The translations under genes and the position numbers were made by a program. A DNA stretch of 64,000 nucleotides from SIG77 sp045589595 (GTDB lineage Bacteria > Verrucomicrobiota > Lentisphaeria > Victivallales > UBA1829). Below are positions 17,484 to 26,743 of the stretch, piece after piece. The stretch's first letter is position 1; each line of letters opens with the position of its first letter. The notes under the pieces were generated by a model. That model was not told the origin of the DNA. It saw nothing but the letters and a program-made list of their open reading frames with translations, and did not search any database. The stretch is from assembly GCA_045589595.1 (NCBI GenBank), contig JAZNPK010000037.1:1-64000 (forward strand). The letters run 5' to 3'.

Positions 17484-17957
17484 TCAGGGCGCGATCTGCA
17501 TCAGAACGGCAGTTTCATCGCAGCAGTGCTTTTTGGGACAGCGTTCACAATCGCTCCAGATCTTTTCGGGGAACAGATCTTTGTTCACGATCTCAAATCC
17601 CAGCCGCTTGAAAAAATTGCTCCGGTATGTCAGCGCAAAAAGTCTTGCGGGGATCTTTTTTTCGCGCAGGGAACGGATCTGATCATTGACCAGCGCCGAG
17701 GCGATACCGCCATTCTGAAATTCTTTTGCCACTGCCAGAGACCGGACTTCGTAAAGATCGTTTCCGTAATTTCTGAGGGCGGCACAACCGGCGAACACGC
17801 CATTGACTTCCGCCACACGGAAATTCCCGATCCGTTCCAGAATATCCAGATGAGGACGGGGCAGAAGAAGTTTTTCTTTTGCAAAGACTTCCAGAATATC
17901 GTAAATGTGATTCACGTCATCGGCACAAGCCGGACGGATCTGAAGAGCGTCTGTCAT
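17484..17957 (-). CDS. GNAT N-acetyltransferase, short ArgA-type N-acetylglutamate synthase candidate
   Basis: A 157-aa GNAT fold. The sequence follows the short ArgA pattern: 'LYEVRSLAVAKEFQNGGIASALV' for acetyl-CoA binding, 'ALTYRSNFFKRLGFEIVNKD' and the family's 'KIWSDCERCPKKHCCDE' tail, whose Cys residues are typical. N-acetylglutamate synthase performs the first step of arginine synthesis. Its start overlaps the accA stop by 4 nt (ATGA), so the two are translated together. No other arg gene is in the window. Confidence 0.75.
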   Translation of the reverse strand: MTDALQIRPACADDVNHIYDILEVFAKEKLLLPRPHLDILERIGNFRVAEVNGVFAGCAALRNYGNDLYEVRSLAVAKEFQNGGIASALVNDQIRSLREKKIPARLFALTYRSNFFKRLGFEIVNKDLFPEKIWSDCERCPKKHCCDETAVLMQIAP

Positions 17958-18958
17958 TTCGCAGCTTTCTTTGCCGTTTTTTTCATGGTTTTCTTTTTTG
18001 CCGGTTCTTTGAAAAATTCAATGGCGCGGAAATGCTGATAACGCTGTTCCCGGAGTTTTTTCGGTGTCCAGCCTTCAAATTCCGCCAATGCACTTTCAAC
18101 AGCGGCTGCCAGATTCGCGGCGGCACCGTCGAAGTCTTTATGGGCGCCGCCCAACGGTTCCGGAACAGTTCCGTCAATAATACCGAGCCGCTGAAGATCG
18201 GCAGCTGTCAGATTCAGCGCTGCCGCTGCTTTTTCGGAATATGCCCGGTCTTTCCAGAGGATCGCGGCACAGCCTTCCGGCGTAATGACGGAGTAATAGG
18301 CGTTTTCCATCAGCAGTACCTTATTGCCGACGCCGATACCGAGTGCGCCGCCGGAGCCGCCTTCACCGATCACGATACAGATCACCGGCACATCCAATGC
18401 AAACATATCCCGCAGATTGACGGCGATGGCTTCGCCGATATGCCGTTCTTCCGAGGCAACACCGGGAAACGCACCGGGCGTATCAATGAATGTGACAATG
18501 GGCAGTTTTGCCAGATTCGCCGCCTGCATCAGACGCATTGCTTTCCGGTAGCCTTCCGGGTGGGGACAGCCGAAATTGCGGAACACGCTTTCTTTGGTGT
18601 TTCTGCCTTTCTGGGTACCGATGACCATCAGGGGCTTGCCGTTGAGTTTTGCGAATCCGCCCACGATCGCCGGATCATCTGCAAAACGGCGGTCGCCGTG
18701 AAATTCCAGAAAATCCGTAAAGATCCGTTCGATGTAATCCAAAGTGTACGGGCGGTTGGGATGCCGGGCAAGCTGAACACGCTGCCACGGTGTCAGATTT
18801 TCATAGATGGCGCGTTTGGTTTCGTCAAGTTTCAGACGGAGGGCATCCAGTTCATTGTTTGCATCCATGCTGTGGGCATTGCTGAGTTTTTCCCATTCGT
18901 GGAGTTTTTCTTCCAGCTCCGCAATGGGCTTTTCAAATTCAAGCACAACATTTGCCAT
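17954..18958 (-). CDS. accA: Acetyl-CoA carboxylase carboxyltransferase subunit alpha
   Basis: A 334-aa carboxyltransferase alpha subunit that, with AccD, transfers CO2 from biotin to acetyl-CoA to give malonyl-CoA for fatty acid synthesis. An N-terminal helical pair (residues 5-55) precedes the crotonase-like core with 'HGDRRFADDPAIVGG', 'TFIDTPGAFPG', 'GEGGSGGALGIG' and 'YSVITPEGCAAILWKD'. It differs from E. coli AccA in a Lys/Ala-rich C-terminal tail (KKKTMKKTAKKAAK). accD, accB and accC are not in the window. Confidence 0.95.
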   Translation of the reverse strand: MANVVLEFEKPIAELEEKLHEWEKLSNAHSMDANNELDALRLKLDETKRAIYENLTPWQRVQLARHPNRPYTLDYIERIFTDFLEFHGDRRFADDPAIVGGFAKLNGKPLMVIGTQKGRNTKESVFRNFGCPHPEGYRKAMRLMQAANLAKLPIVTFIDTPGAFPGVASEERHIGEAIAVNLRDMFALDVPVICIVIGEGGSGGALGIGVGNKVLLMENAYYSVITPEGCAAILWKDRAYSEKAAAALNLTAADLQRLGIIDGTVPEPLGGAHKDFDGAAANLAAAVESALAEFEGWTPKKLREQRYQHFRAIEFFKEPAKKKTMKKTAKKAAK

Positions 18959-18982
18959 ATTTGATGTTCTCCTGAGTATCGT

Positions 18983-19927
18983 TTATTTGCTGATTTCAAC
19001 CGTTGTTCCGACCGGTACAAAGTTCCGCAGACTGCGGATGTCGGAAATACCGAGACCGTAAATTTTCCATTCCTGATTCTCGCTTCTCACCTGGAATTTT
19101 CCGGTGGTGGGGAGATTCGGCAGTTTCGAGATGTTCAGGGAATAGATACGGACAAGTTCACCCTGCTGGTAAACAAAAAGTTTCTGTTTGCCGACGGAGA
19201 TCAGGACTTTCCATGTGTTCACCGGCACGGTCAGCATCTGACCTGCAGAAAGCCGGTTCGGATTCTTCAGATTGCTCGCCCGTTGGATCGCCGCGGTACT
19301 GACTTTGTATTTTTGGGCAATGCCGGAAAGATTTTCTCCCGGTTGGACCATGTGTTCAGTGGAAGAAGATTTGAATGCACCCTTGCTGCGGAGAACTTCT
19401 GCACACATCGCCAGATACTGCTGCGCGTGGGGATAAAGAGCATCGTTCACATCCAGATTTTTCAACGCCGCCGCCAATTCTTTCCGGGCTTCGCTATGCT
19501 GTCCTGCCAACATCCGTTTTTCAATGCCGGAACAGAAGACGGACTGCGCCTGTGTCAGAGTCGTTTTCTGATCCCGCACAACAGAGACTGTCGGGACTTT
19601 TTTCGCTGCCGGTTTGACTGCCGCAGGCTGTTTTGTGCCGCTGATCGCAACAGGAGTTTTCTGTACCGGTTTCGGGGCGGGTGCTGCCGGAGCGGGTACT
19701 GCCGGAGCCTCTCCGGATTCTGCGGCTGTATTTTCCTGTTCGGCAACGACTTTGCTGTTGTCTGCCAGCAGATAATAAACGGCATAACCCAAAACGGCAA
19801 GGATGATGATGATCGCAAGAACTGTTTTCCAAGTCTTGCCCTTTGCCTGATTTTTTATCGCAAAATCCTTCCGGTTCTTCGGAGACCCGATGGGGACCCC
19901 TTTATAACTGTATGGCAGTTTGATCAT
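18983..19927 (-). CDS. Membrane-anchored LysM-domain protein
   Basis: The start is set at 19927 (MIKLPYSYKGVP), which has AAAGGTA at ribosome-site distance; a longer frame to 20041 would overlap truA. The 314 aa have a basic cytoplasmic head, one membrane helix near 35-55 (VLAIIIILAVLGYAVYYLL), a Pro/Ala-rich linker (APAAPAPKPVQK), a helical tetratricopeptide-like region, and a single LysM motif (VQPGENLSGIAQKYKVS) near residue 205. A beta-rich C-terminal domain with 'VGKQKLFVYQQGELVRIY' resembles the start of an L,D-transpeptidase fold but lacks the HGT/SxGC catalytic motif. A role in binding peptidoglycan is likely. Confidence 0.75.
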   Translation of the reverse strand: MIKLPYSYKGVPIGSPKNRKDFAIKNQAKGKTWKTVLAIIIILAVLGYAVYYLLADNSKVVAEQENTAAESGEAPAVPAPAAPAPKPVQKTPVAISGTKQPAAVKPAAKKVPTVSVVRDQKTTLTQAQSVFCSGIEKRMLAGQHSEARKELAAALKNLDVNDALYPHAQQYLAMCAEVLRSKGAFKSSSTEHMVQPGENLSGIAQKYKVSTAAIQRASNLKNPNRLSAGQMLTVPVNTWKVLISVGKQKLFVYQQGELVRIYSLNISKLPNLPTTGKFQVRSENQEWKIYGLGISDIRSLRNFVPVGTTVEISK

Positions 19928-19995
19928 GTCAGTACCTTTGCTGTCGGAATTTGTTATTCTGTCATAATATACACCGCGTGAAGTGTTTTCGCAAG

Positions 19996-20862
19996 TCAAT
20001 ATACCCAAAAAGGCGGAGTTTCCACCCGATCTGTGCGCCATTGTTCCGGTTCGTAATAGACTTTTTTCAGGAAAAGACCTTTTGCCGGGGCGGTATCTTT
20101 ACAGGCAAGACGGTTTTTTGCTTCCAGCATTTCCCGGATCGCCACGGGGGGGAGTTTGCCCCGTCCCACGAAGACAAGCGCGCCCACCATGCTCCGGACC
20201 ATCTTGTAGAGAAATCCTGTCCCGATGAACTGCATACAGACCAGCGGACCGAAGGTGATCACATCTGTTTTCAGGATATGCCGCACGGGATCATCAATTT
20301 TTCCCCGGTCAACGGTGAAGGTGGAAAAATCGTGTTCCCCCTGCAGAAACGCGATGGCTTCCCGCAGTTCATCGATCCGTGTCATATCATCCAGCAGCCA
20401 ACTGTAACGGTTGGTGAAGGGGTTGATGTCGCCGGTATTGACAACATAAACGTATGATTTTGCGTGAGCTGAAAAACGGGCGTTGAAGTCATCCGGCATT
20501 TCTTCCACGGAACGGATCCGGACATCCGGCGGGAGCAGTCTGTTCAGCGCCTTGTGGACTTTCCAGAGGGGAATGATCGGATGTTCCGGCAGACGGCAGG
20601 ACGCCACCAGCCCCAGAGCGTGTACCCCGGCATCTGTCCGGCTGCTGCCCTGAATACGGATGGATGCACCGCCGAAAAGTTTGCTCAGCCGGTCCTCCAC
20701 CACTTCCTGCACGGTGATGCCGTTCGGCTGTCGCTGCCAGCCGTGGTAAGCGGTGCCATCGTATGCCAATTCAAATTTTACGGTCCGCGCCGGAGCATCA
20801 TCTGCGGGACGGGCAGGGTTCTGAAATTGTGTTTCTGCGTCTGTCATATCATATCGGTCCAT
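19996..20862 (-). CDS. truA: tRNA pseudouridine(38-40) synthase
   Basis: 288 aa. After a 27-residue extension the TruA core begins with 'FELAYDGTAYHGWQRQPNG'. The catalytic Asp is in 'GSSRTDAGVHALG', followed by 'FNARFSAHAKSYVYVV' and 'GTGFLYKMVRSMVGALVFVGRG'. It isomerises uridines 38-40 in the tRNA anticodon arm. It is first in the minus-strand series running to the AraC gene; a 68-nt gap separates it from the LysM gene. Confidence 0.95.
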   Translation of the reverse strand: MDRYDMTDAETQFQNPARPADDAPARTVKFELAYDGTAYHGWQRQPNGITVQEVVEDRLSKLFGGASIRIQGSSRTDAGVHALGLVASCRLPEHPIIPLWKVHKALNRLLPPDVRIRSVEEMPDDFNARFSAHAKSYVYVVNTGDINPFTNRYSWLLDDMTRIDELREAIAFLQGEHDFSTFTVDRGKIDDPVRHILKTDVITFGPLVCMQFIGTGFLYKMVRSMVGALVFVGRGKLPPVAIREMLEAKNRLACKDTAPAKGLFLKKVYYEPEQWRTDRVETPPFWVY

Positions 20863-20937
20863 CGTTGCTTTTGTCAGAAAATATGCACATACTTTACTGC
20901 AATCGTTTAAAAAATCAATCTCTTTGCAGAAAAAGGG

Positions 20938-20966
20938 TTGAAAAATAACCGCTTTTATGATATTTT
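20938..20966 (+). promoter_or_regulatory. Promoter TTGAAA-N17-TATTTT
   Basis: -35 at 20938-20943 and -10 at 20961-20966, upstream of the tail-specific protease gene. Confidence 0.45.
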
Positions 20967-21026
20967 ACCAAGATATTTATGAAACAGAGGGTAACAGAAA
21001 AAAAGCCCGGAGAAATCGGAGAAAAA

Positions 21027-23135
21027 ATGAAAAAACTGTTTTTGCATATTGTTTTGACGGTCCTGTTTACGGTGACAGGATTCGCTGCCGGTACTGCGCC
21101 GGTCATGAAGCAGCCGACCAACGAATTGCGGGGGATCGCCGCTCTTGCCATTTCCTGTTTTGCGCGTCAGCATTACAACGGTACGCCGCTGAATGCCCGC
21201 AAATGTGATCTGGCGTTTCAGGAATATCTGCAATCGCTCGACCCGGCAAAAATGTATCTGACGGATGAAGATGTGCAGGAATTTCTCAGCGGTCGTGAGA
21301 AATTTCCCCGGATGTTTGCCTCCGGCGATCTGCAACTGCCTTTCGGGATTTTCAATCTCGTTCACAGCCGTCAGCGGCTCTATGCGGAGTTTGCCAAACA
21401 CCAGATCGCTCATGTGGTGCTGGATGGAAACGATACCATACAGCTTGACCGGAAAAAAGCACCCCGGGCGAAAAATGTCAAAGAACTTTTTGAACTCTGG
21501 AAGAAAAAACTGACAAACGATCTGATCCTGATCCATCTTTCCGACCGCGCCATTGCCCGGGAGATCGAAGAACGGAAAGCCAAAGGCGATACAAAAGATC
21601 TGCCGGAGATCCCGAAAACTACTCCGCAGGAACGGCTGTTGAAACGGATCGACCAGACCATCCGTTACTATGCCGGGATGGAACCGATCGATGTTCTGGA
21701 GATCTTTCTCAATGCCGTGGCGGCGGCTTATGACCCCCATACAGCATACCTGACTCCCGTCAGTGATGAAGACTTCAATATTTCCATGAGCCTGAAACTC
21801 TTCGGGATCGGTGCCGTTCTCACCAGCGAAGACGGCTATACCAAGATCGTGGAGATCATTCCCGGCGGCCCCGCCGCGAAAGATGGCAGATTGCAGCCCG
21901 GCGACCGTATTTCTGCTGTTGCTCAAGCCGGAAAAGATGCAGAAGATATCATCAATATGCCCCTGAACAAAGTTGTCCGCCGCATCCGCGGACCGGTGGG
22001 GACCGATGTGATCCTGACGGTCCTTCCGGCAAAGAACGGCGGTGTGAACGCAGTTCCTGTTAAGATCCGCCTGACCAGAGCGGAAGTCGTTGTCAAGGAC
22101 AGCGAAGCGACGGGTGAAGTCCGCACCATCAGAAGTGCATCGGGCAAAGACCGGAAACTGGGGGTCATCTCCCTGCCGTCCTTCTACATGGATTTTGACG
22201 CTGCGCGGAAGGGCGATCCCAATTACAAGTGCGCATCCCGCGATGTCCGGAAGATTCTGGAAGATTTCAAGAAACAGGGCGTGGACGGCGTTGTTGTCGA
22301 TCTCCGTTCCAATGGCGGCGGAAGTCTGCCGGATGCTGTGGCGCTCTCCGGTTTGTTCATCAAATCCGGACCCGTTGTGCAGGTGCGGACGCCTTCTGAA
22401 GTGGAATCTTACGACGATCCTGACAAAGGTGAGATCGTTTACGATGGTCCGCTGGTCGTGCTGGTCAACCGTTTGAGTGCGTCCGCGTCAGAAATTTTTG
22501 CCGGTGTGATCCGCGATTACAACCGCGGTATCGTGGTGGGCGATTCCAAAACTCACGGCAAAGGGACCGTCCAGAATATGAACAGTCTGGATCCCCTGAT
22601 CGTTTATCTTCTCGGACGCCGCATCAAAGCCGGGTCCCTCAAGATCACCTGCGCAAAATTCTATCGCGTGAACGGCGAATCCACACAGCTCAAAGGCGTT
22701 GTGCCGGATATTGTGTTCCCCTCTTTCTTCGATACGATGGATATGGGCGAAGACAAACTGGACAATCCCCTTGAATGGGACAAGATCGCGCCGGTCGTTT
22801 CCGGCAAAGACGGGCTGCCGCTGGATCGGATCCTGCCTTCGCTCCGGGAAAAATCTGCCGCCCGCGTTGCTGCCAGTGCCGATTTCAATCTGCTGAAAAA
22901 AGATATTGAACGCTTTGAAAAGATCCAGGCAGAGAAAAATGTTCCCCTGAATCTTGAGATCCGGTGGAAAAAATATCTGGAAGAAAAGAAAATCGCCGAT
23001 GAACAGGCAAAGTTGTTCAAGTTGGAAGACCGCACCACCCAGAAGAAGGATAAGAAAAAAGACGATCAGAAAGATCTTTATCTGGACGAAACACTGAATA
23101 TTCTGAACGATCTGATCGAAAGTCCCGCAGCGTAA
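21027..23135 (+). CDS. prc: Carboxy-terminal processing (tail-specific) protease, S41 family
   Basis: 702 aa from ATG 21027, preferred over an upstream ATG at 20979 because GGAGAAAAA precedes it and a signal peptide starts there (MKKLFLHIVLTVLFTVTGFAAG). Domain order: N-terminal Prc helical domain (about 30-230), PDZ domain around 'GPAAKDGRLQPGDRISAV', S41 protease core with catalytic Ser in 'NRLSASASE' and Lys in 'THGKGTVQ', and a long charged C-terminal domain. Prc degrades or trims periplasmic proteins with hydrophobic C-termini. It may be co-transcribed with the symporter gene 40 nt downstream. Confidence 0.9.
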   Translation: MKKLFLHIVLTVLFTVTGFAAGTAPVMKQPTNELRGIAALAISCFARQHYNGTPLNARKCDLAFQEYLQSLDPAKMYLTDEDVQEFLSGREKFPRMFASGDLQLPFGIFNLVHSRQRLYAEFAKHQIAHVVLDGNDTIQLDRKKAPRAKNVKELFELWKKKLTNDLILIHLSDRAIAREIEERKAKGDTKDLPEIPKTTPQERLLKRIDQTIRYYAGMEPIDVLEIFLNAVAAAYDPHTAYLTPVSDEDFNISMSLKLFGIGAVLTSEDGYTKIVEIIPGGPAAKDGRLQPGDRISAVAQAGKDAEDIINMPLNKVVRRIRGPVGTDVILTVLPAKNGGVNAVPVKIRLTRAEVVVKDSEATGEVRTIRSASGKDRKLGVISLPSFYMDFDAARKGDPNYKCASRDVRKILEDFKKQGVDGVVVDLRSNGGGSLPDAVALSGLFIKSGPVVQVRTPSEVESYDDPDKGEIVYDGPLVVLVNRLSASASEIFAGVIRDYNRGIVVGDSKTHGKGTVQNMNSLDPLIVYLLGRRIKAGSLKITCAKFYRVNGESTQLKGVVPDIVFPSFFDTMDMGEDKLDNPLEWDKIAPVVSGKDGLPLDRILPSLREKSAARVAASADFNLLKKDIERFEKIQAEKNVPLNLEIRWKKYLEEKKIADEQAKLFKLEDRTTQKKDKKKDDQKDLYLDETLNILNDLIESPAA

Positions 23136-23175
23136 AAACAACCACCAATATATCACAACAAACTGAAAGGAAATC

Positions 23176-24660
23176 ATGAACATCAACCCCACTTATGCCA
23201 TGTTTGGCGTCTATCTGATTCTGATGCTCGGCATCGGTTTCGCATTCTGCCGCGGGATCAAATCTCCCGGTGAATATTTTCTCGGCGGACGCGGTGTCGG
23301 CGCATGGGTAACTGCACTCTCTGCTCAGGCGAGTGACATGAGCGGATGGCTCCTGATGGGGCTGCCGGGCGTGATCTATATCTCCGGACTCTGCGAGTCC
23401 TGGGTCGCCATCGGTCTCGGTCTCGGTACGATCGCAAACTGGCTTCTCATCGCACCCCGTCTCCGCATCTATACGGAAAAGACAAATTCCGTGACGCTCT
23501 CCACATTCTTCACGGTCCGCTTCCGTGAAAAATACGGCATCCTCCGTGCGGTCTCCGCTATTGTGATCCTTGTGTTTTTCACCATCTATGCCGCTTCCGG
23601 TCTGGTTGCTGCGGGCAAACTCTTCAACAGTATGTTCGGGCTTCCCTACGAATGGGCAGTGCTGATCGGCGTAGCTGTTGTGCTCGCTTATACGATCCTC
23701 GGCGGTTATCTCGCTGTGTGTTGGACCGACCTGCTGCAGGGCAGTCTGATGTTCTTTGCCATTATCGCCGTTCCCATCATGGCGTATTGCTACATCGGCG
23801 ATATGCAGGATCCGGACGCGCTGCAGAAAGCATTTACTGCCGATGACGGATCCAGTCTGCTGAGTCTGATCCCCTCCGGTAAAACTGCCACTGCCGCCCT
23901 GATCGCCATCATTTCCAGCGCGGTCTGGGGGCTGGGCTATTTCGGTCAGCCGCACATCCTGACCCGTTTCATGAGTATCAAAGATGCCAAACTTCTGCCC
24001 CGCAGTACGGTGATCGCATCTGTCTGGGTGGTGTTTTCTCTGGCAGCCGCCGTGGTGATCGGGTTCCTCGCCCGTCCCATCTTCCCCGGTCTGGACAGTG
24101 GTGAAAGTGAAAAAGTCTTTATCAAACTGACGGAACAGCTGTTCAATCCGTGGATCGCCGGTGTACTTCTGGCAGCCATTCTTGCCGCGATCATGTCCAC
24201 CATCGATTCCCAGCTGCTTGTTTCCTCCTCCGCACTTACGGAAGACTTTTATACCAAAGTTCTCCGCAAAGAGGCATCTGTGAAGGAACAGGTCATTGTC
24301 AGCCGTCTCTGCGTGCTGGTGATCACCGGTATTGCCACGGTGCTGGCTCTGGCGCCCAACGATACGATCTTTGCGATCGTGAAATTCGCATGGGGCGGAT
24401 TCGGTGCTGCGTTCGGTCCGGTTGTCATTATGGCTCTCTATTCCCGCAAAACATCATGGCAGAGCGCGGTTGCCGGTATGATCGTCGGCGCCATCGTCAT
24501 GCTCACATGGTATTTCCTCGGCTGGGGTGCATATATGTATGAATTGCTGCCCGGTTTTGTCGCCGGTATGATCGCAATTCTGATCTGCAATCAGATCTGG
24601 CTGCAGAAAGATCCGGAGATCCTTGCAGAATTTGATGCCGTCAAGGCTGAACTGAAATAA
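23176..24660 (+). CDS. putP: Sodium/solute symporter, PutP-type (sodium:proline)
   Basis: A 494-aa polytopic inner-membrane protein of the sodium:solute symporter family with about 13 hydrophobic segments. Family signatures: 'FFLGGRGVGAWVTALSAQASDMSGWLLMGLPG' (read in parts), 'GYFGQPHILTRFM' and the late 'LAAIMSTIDSQLLVSSSALTEDF'. These match the sodium- and proline-binding regions of PutP. It imports proline or a related solute with Na+. The substrate is fairly sure by similarity of the motifs but was not tested. Confidence 0.88.
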   Translation: MNINPTYAMFGVYLILMLGIGFAFCRGIKSPGEYFLGGRGVGAWVTALSAQASDMSGWLLMGLPGVIYISGLCESWVAIGLGLGTIANWLLIAPRLRIYTEKTNSVTLSTFFTVRFREKYGILRAVSAIVILVFFTIYAASGLVAAGKLFNSMFGLPYEWAVLIGVAVVLAYTILGGYLAVCWTDLLQGSLMFFAIIAVPIMAYCYIGDMQDPDALQKAFTADDGSSLLSLIPSGKTATAALIAIISSAVWGLGYFGQPHILTRFMSIKDAKLLPRSTVIASVWVVFSLAAAVVIGFLARPIFPGLDSGESEKVFIKLTEQLFNPWIAGVLLAAILAAIMSTIDSQLLVSSSALTEDFYTKVLRKEASVKEQVIVSRLCVLVITGIATVLALAPNDTIFAIVKFAWGGFGAAFGPVVIMALYSRKTSWQSAVAGMIVGAIVMLTWYFLGWGAYMYELLPGFVAGMIAILICNQIWLQKDPEILAEFDAVKAELK

Positions 24661-24672
24661 TCCCGATCCCTG

Positions 24673-25341
24673 ATGGATTGGAAACGGTATTTGCGGCAGT
24701 TGGTATCTTGTCTGATACCGGCTGCCGCTGCTGTTTTTCTGTGGTCCTGCAATGAGGCGGAACCGCAGAACGATGCGGGATTCCGTCAGATATCCTGCGA
24801 AAAAGAATTGTTCCGTCTGACGCGCCGGACACTGAAAAAAGAGATCGTCCGACTGGATTTTATGATCCCGGAAAAGAAAATGCGTTTTACTGCCGCCCCT
24901 GCCGGATCACCTGCCGCTCTGTGGAATGATTATCTGCAGTTCGGAAAAAATGTTTATGACCTGAACGAATACAACCGCTGTATCGGCAGATTCACAGCAG
25001 AACCGGAAACGTTTTATTCCGACTTGACATTCCGGACATGGAAGAAACGTTGTGAAACGGAATATCAGATCCTATCCGGTCATTCCATCGCGTGGATCCT
25101 GAAGATCCCCGGCGGCGACGGCTTGTATGCTGTCTGTACGCAGCCGGAGGAAATACTGGTCCAAAACAAGATCCCGATCCTGCAGAACGGACGCCGTCTG
25201 TATGTGCGGCAGCACCGCGGCACGTGGCAGATCGTAACTGATGAACCGTCAGCCGGGAAAGCATTTTTCAAACGGTGGCAGCAGCATCTGGATTGCGGCG
25301 GGGAAGATCATTTTCGCCGTGAATACCGGAAAATCCATTGA
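24673..25341 (+). CDS. Putative lipoprotein, 222 aa
   Basis: The N-terminus has a hydrophobic stretch ending in a lipobox-like 'FLWSC' with Cys near residue 26, so an outer-membrane or periplasmic lipoprotein is likely. The rest is Arg/Trp/Tyr-rich without recognised motifs; two central Cys (YNRCIG, KRCETE) are present. It begins 12 nt after the symporter gene and is probably co-transcribed. Function unknown. Confidence 0.55.
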   Translation: MDWKRYLRQLVSCLIPAAAAVFLWSCNEAEPQNDAGFRQISCEKELFRLTRRTLKKEIVRLDFMIPEKKMRFTAAPAGSPAALWNDYLQFGKNVYDLNEYNRCIGRFTAEPETFYSDLTFRTWKKRCETEYQILSGHSIAWILKIPGGDGLYAVCTQPEEILVQNKIPILQNGRRLYVRQHRGTWQIVTDEPSAGKAFFKRWQQHLDCGGEDHFRREYRKIH

Positions 25342-25389
25342 CGACCAAATGTAAGCGTTGGAAATATGGACGCCGTCTGTTTGTCAGAA

Positions 25390-25427
25390 TAAAAAAAGAG
25401 CGCGGGCGTTTCTGTCAACCCCGCGCT
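25390..25427 (-). terminator. Intrinsic terminator of the 142-aa lipoprotein gene
   Basis: An AGCGCGGG / CCCGCGCT stem with a 13-nt loop; on the minus strand it is followed by CTCTTTTTTT. Confidence 0.65.
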
Positions 25428-25433
25428 GTGTGA

Positions 25434-25862
25434 TCAGAAACCGAATTTGAAATTTTCGGCTTTGATGCCCATAAATTCTTTGCTTTTTCTGCGCCACTGA
25501 CCGGTGGTTTCGTTCTTTTCCATGGTGTAGGTATCAATGGAAGATTTACCGTTTTTTGTGCGGCGCACTTTGACTTCCGCCAGAGAACCGGTGATCGTTT
25601 CATCCAGAATTTCGATCTCGATATCTTTCAGATCTTCCACCATATCTGCGGCTTTTTCGTCCAGAACTTTTGTCGGAATATTGTTGATCCTGTCCGTTTC
25701 CACGCGGATCAGATATTCCCGGAGTTTTTCACCCGTCATATTTTTGCGGACATCAAAATCGTTTTTGATCACATCGCCGGGGTTGGTACTGCTTTCGCCG
25801 CAGGAGCAGAGAACTGCTGCCAGTACGATGCTGCCGAAGATTGCGGTAAGTTTTTGTTTCAT
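25434..25862 (-). CDS. Small lipoprotein, 142 aa
   Basis: A type II signal peptide with lipobox 'AVLCSCGES' places the lipidated Cys at about residue 19-21. The mature part (about 120 aa) is charged, with a 'SLAEVKVRRTKNGKSSIDTYTMEK' strand pair and a Trp near the C-terminus (GQWRRKSKEF), which is the general pattern of small DUF4878-like NTF2-fold lipoproteins. That assignment is tentative. It lies downstream of the MBL gene in the same direction and ends at a strong terminator. Confidence 0.6.
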   Translation of the reverse strand: MKQKLTAIFGSIVLAAVLCSCGESSTNPGDVIKNDFDVRKNMTGEKLREYLIRVETDRINNIPTKVLDEKAADMVEDLKDIEIEILDETITGSLAEVKVRRTKNGKSSIDTYTMEKNETTGQWRRKSKEFMGIKAENFKFGF

Positions 25863-25904
25863 CTGTTTTTCCTTCCATTTTATGGTGAAAAGGTTGATTG
25901 TTTT

Positions 25905-26741
25905 TCAGATCGTGATCTTCATGCCGTCATAAAGCGGCGTGAATCCGTATGGCATCATTGCCGCTGTCAGATCCCGGTGAATACAGCCGCTGTGATGATC
26001 AAAATGTGTGCCGAACGCGGGGGCATGATCTTTCAGGATCTTCCTTGAAACGAGTTCGTCATAAAACCGTTTCATACTGTTGAGACCGAGATGTGCCGCG
26101 GTGGTATCGGGATCAGCGATCCCGCCGTAGCAATCGATCACCGCCACATCGCAACAGTATCCGGCGCGTTCCGCCGTCTGCCACGTGTCATCGTGCCACC
26201 AGCCGGTATCATTGGCGATGAGCAATGTTCTGCCGTTTCTGCGGAGAATGTAATTCAGCGGCGTTGTCGCCGGATCGTGGGTCGCCCGCAGGGCAAAGAT
26301 CTCCAGCGAGCCGTCTGCACTGATCCGTTTTTCGCCCGGATGAATGGGGCTGGGCGTTATGTTGTAAAGGGGGAAACGGTCAAGATCACTGCCGCCGATA
26401 CATTTTGATCCTGCATCATCGGCATAGAAATCCAACGGGGGCGGATCTTCGGAAAATTTCGGGGCGATCCTTCTGCCGATACTGTTCATATCCAGATGGT
26501 CCCCGTGACTGTGTGTCAGAAGGAGCTGCCGTACTTTTTTGAGATCGACAGCGTTCAGACGCACCTGTTCCCGGAAATCGGGACCGAGATCGATGAGCGT
26601 GTCATCGTCCAGCAGATAACAGGTGCATCTGCGATAATCCTGACTGTCCGGATTGTTCCGCGCGTTTTCACATACCGCGCAGGAACAGAACAGGGATGGC
26701 ACACCTGTGGAACCACCGCTGCCGAGAACAGTCAGGATCAT
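25905..26741 (-). CDS. MBL-fold metal-dependent hydrolase (PhnP-like)
   Basis: 278 aa of the metallo-beta-lactamase fold. The metal signature THSHGDHLD is near residue 77-85; further ligands are in 'RATHDPATTP', 'NDTGWW' and 'THFDHHSG'. An N-terminal 'CSCAVCENARNNP' Cys cluster resembles the structural zinc site of PhnP-type phosphodiesterases. Such enzymes cleave cyclic phosphodiesters. It is 2 nt downstream of the PIG-L gene and belongs to the NagB-like operon. Confidence 0.8.
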   Translation of the reverse strand: MILTVLGSGGSTGVPSLFCSCAVCENARNNPDSQDYRRCTCYLLDDDTLIDLGPDFREQVRLNAVDLKKVRQLLLTHSHGDHLDMNSIGRRIAPKFSEDPPPLDFYADDAGSKCIGGSDLDRFPLYNITPSPIHPGEKRISADGSLEIFALRATHDPATTPLNYILRRNGRTLLIANDTGWWHDDTWQTAERAGYCCDVAVIDCYGGIADPDTTAAHLGLNSMKRFYDELVSRKILKDHAPAFGTHFDHHSGCIHRDLTAAMMPYGFTPLYDGMKITI

Positions 26742-26743
26742 GA

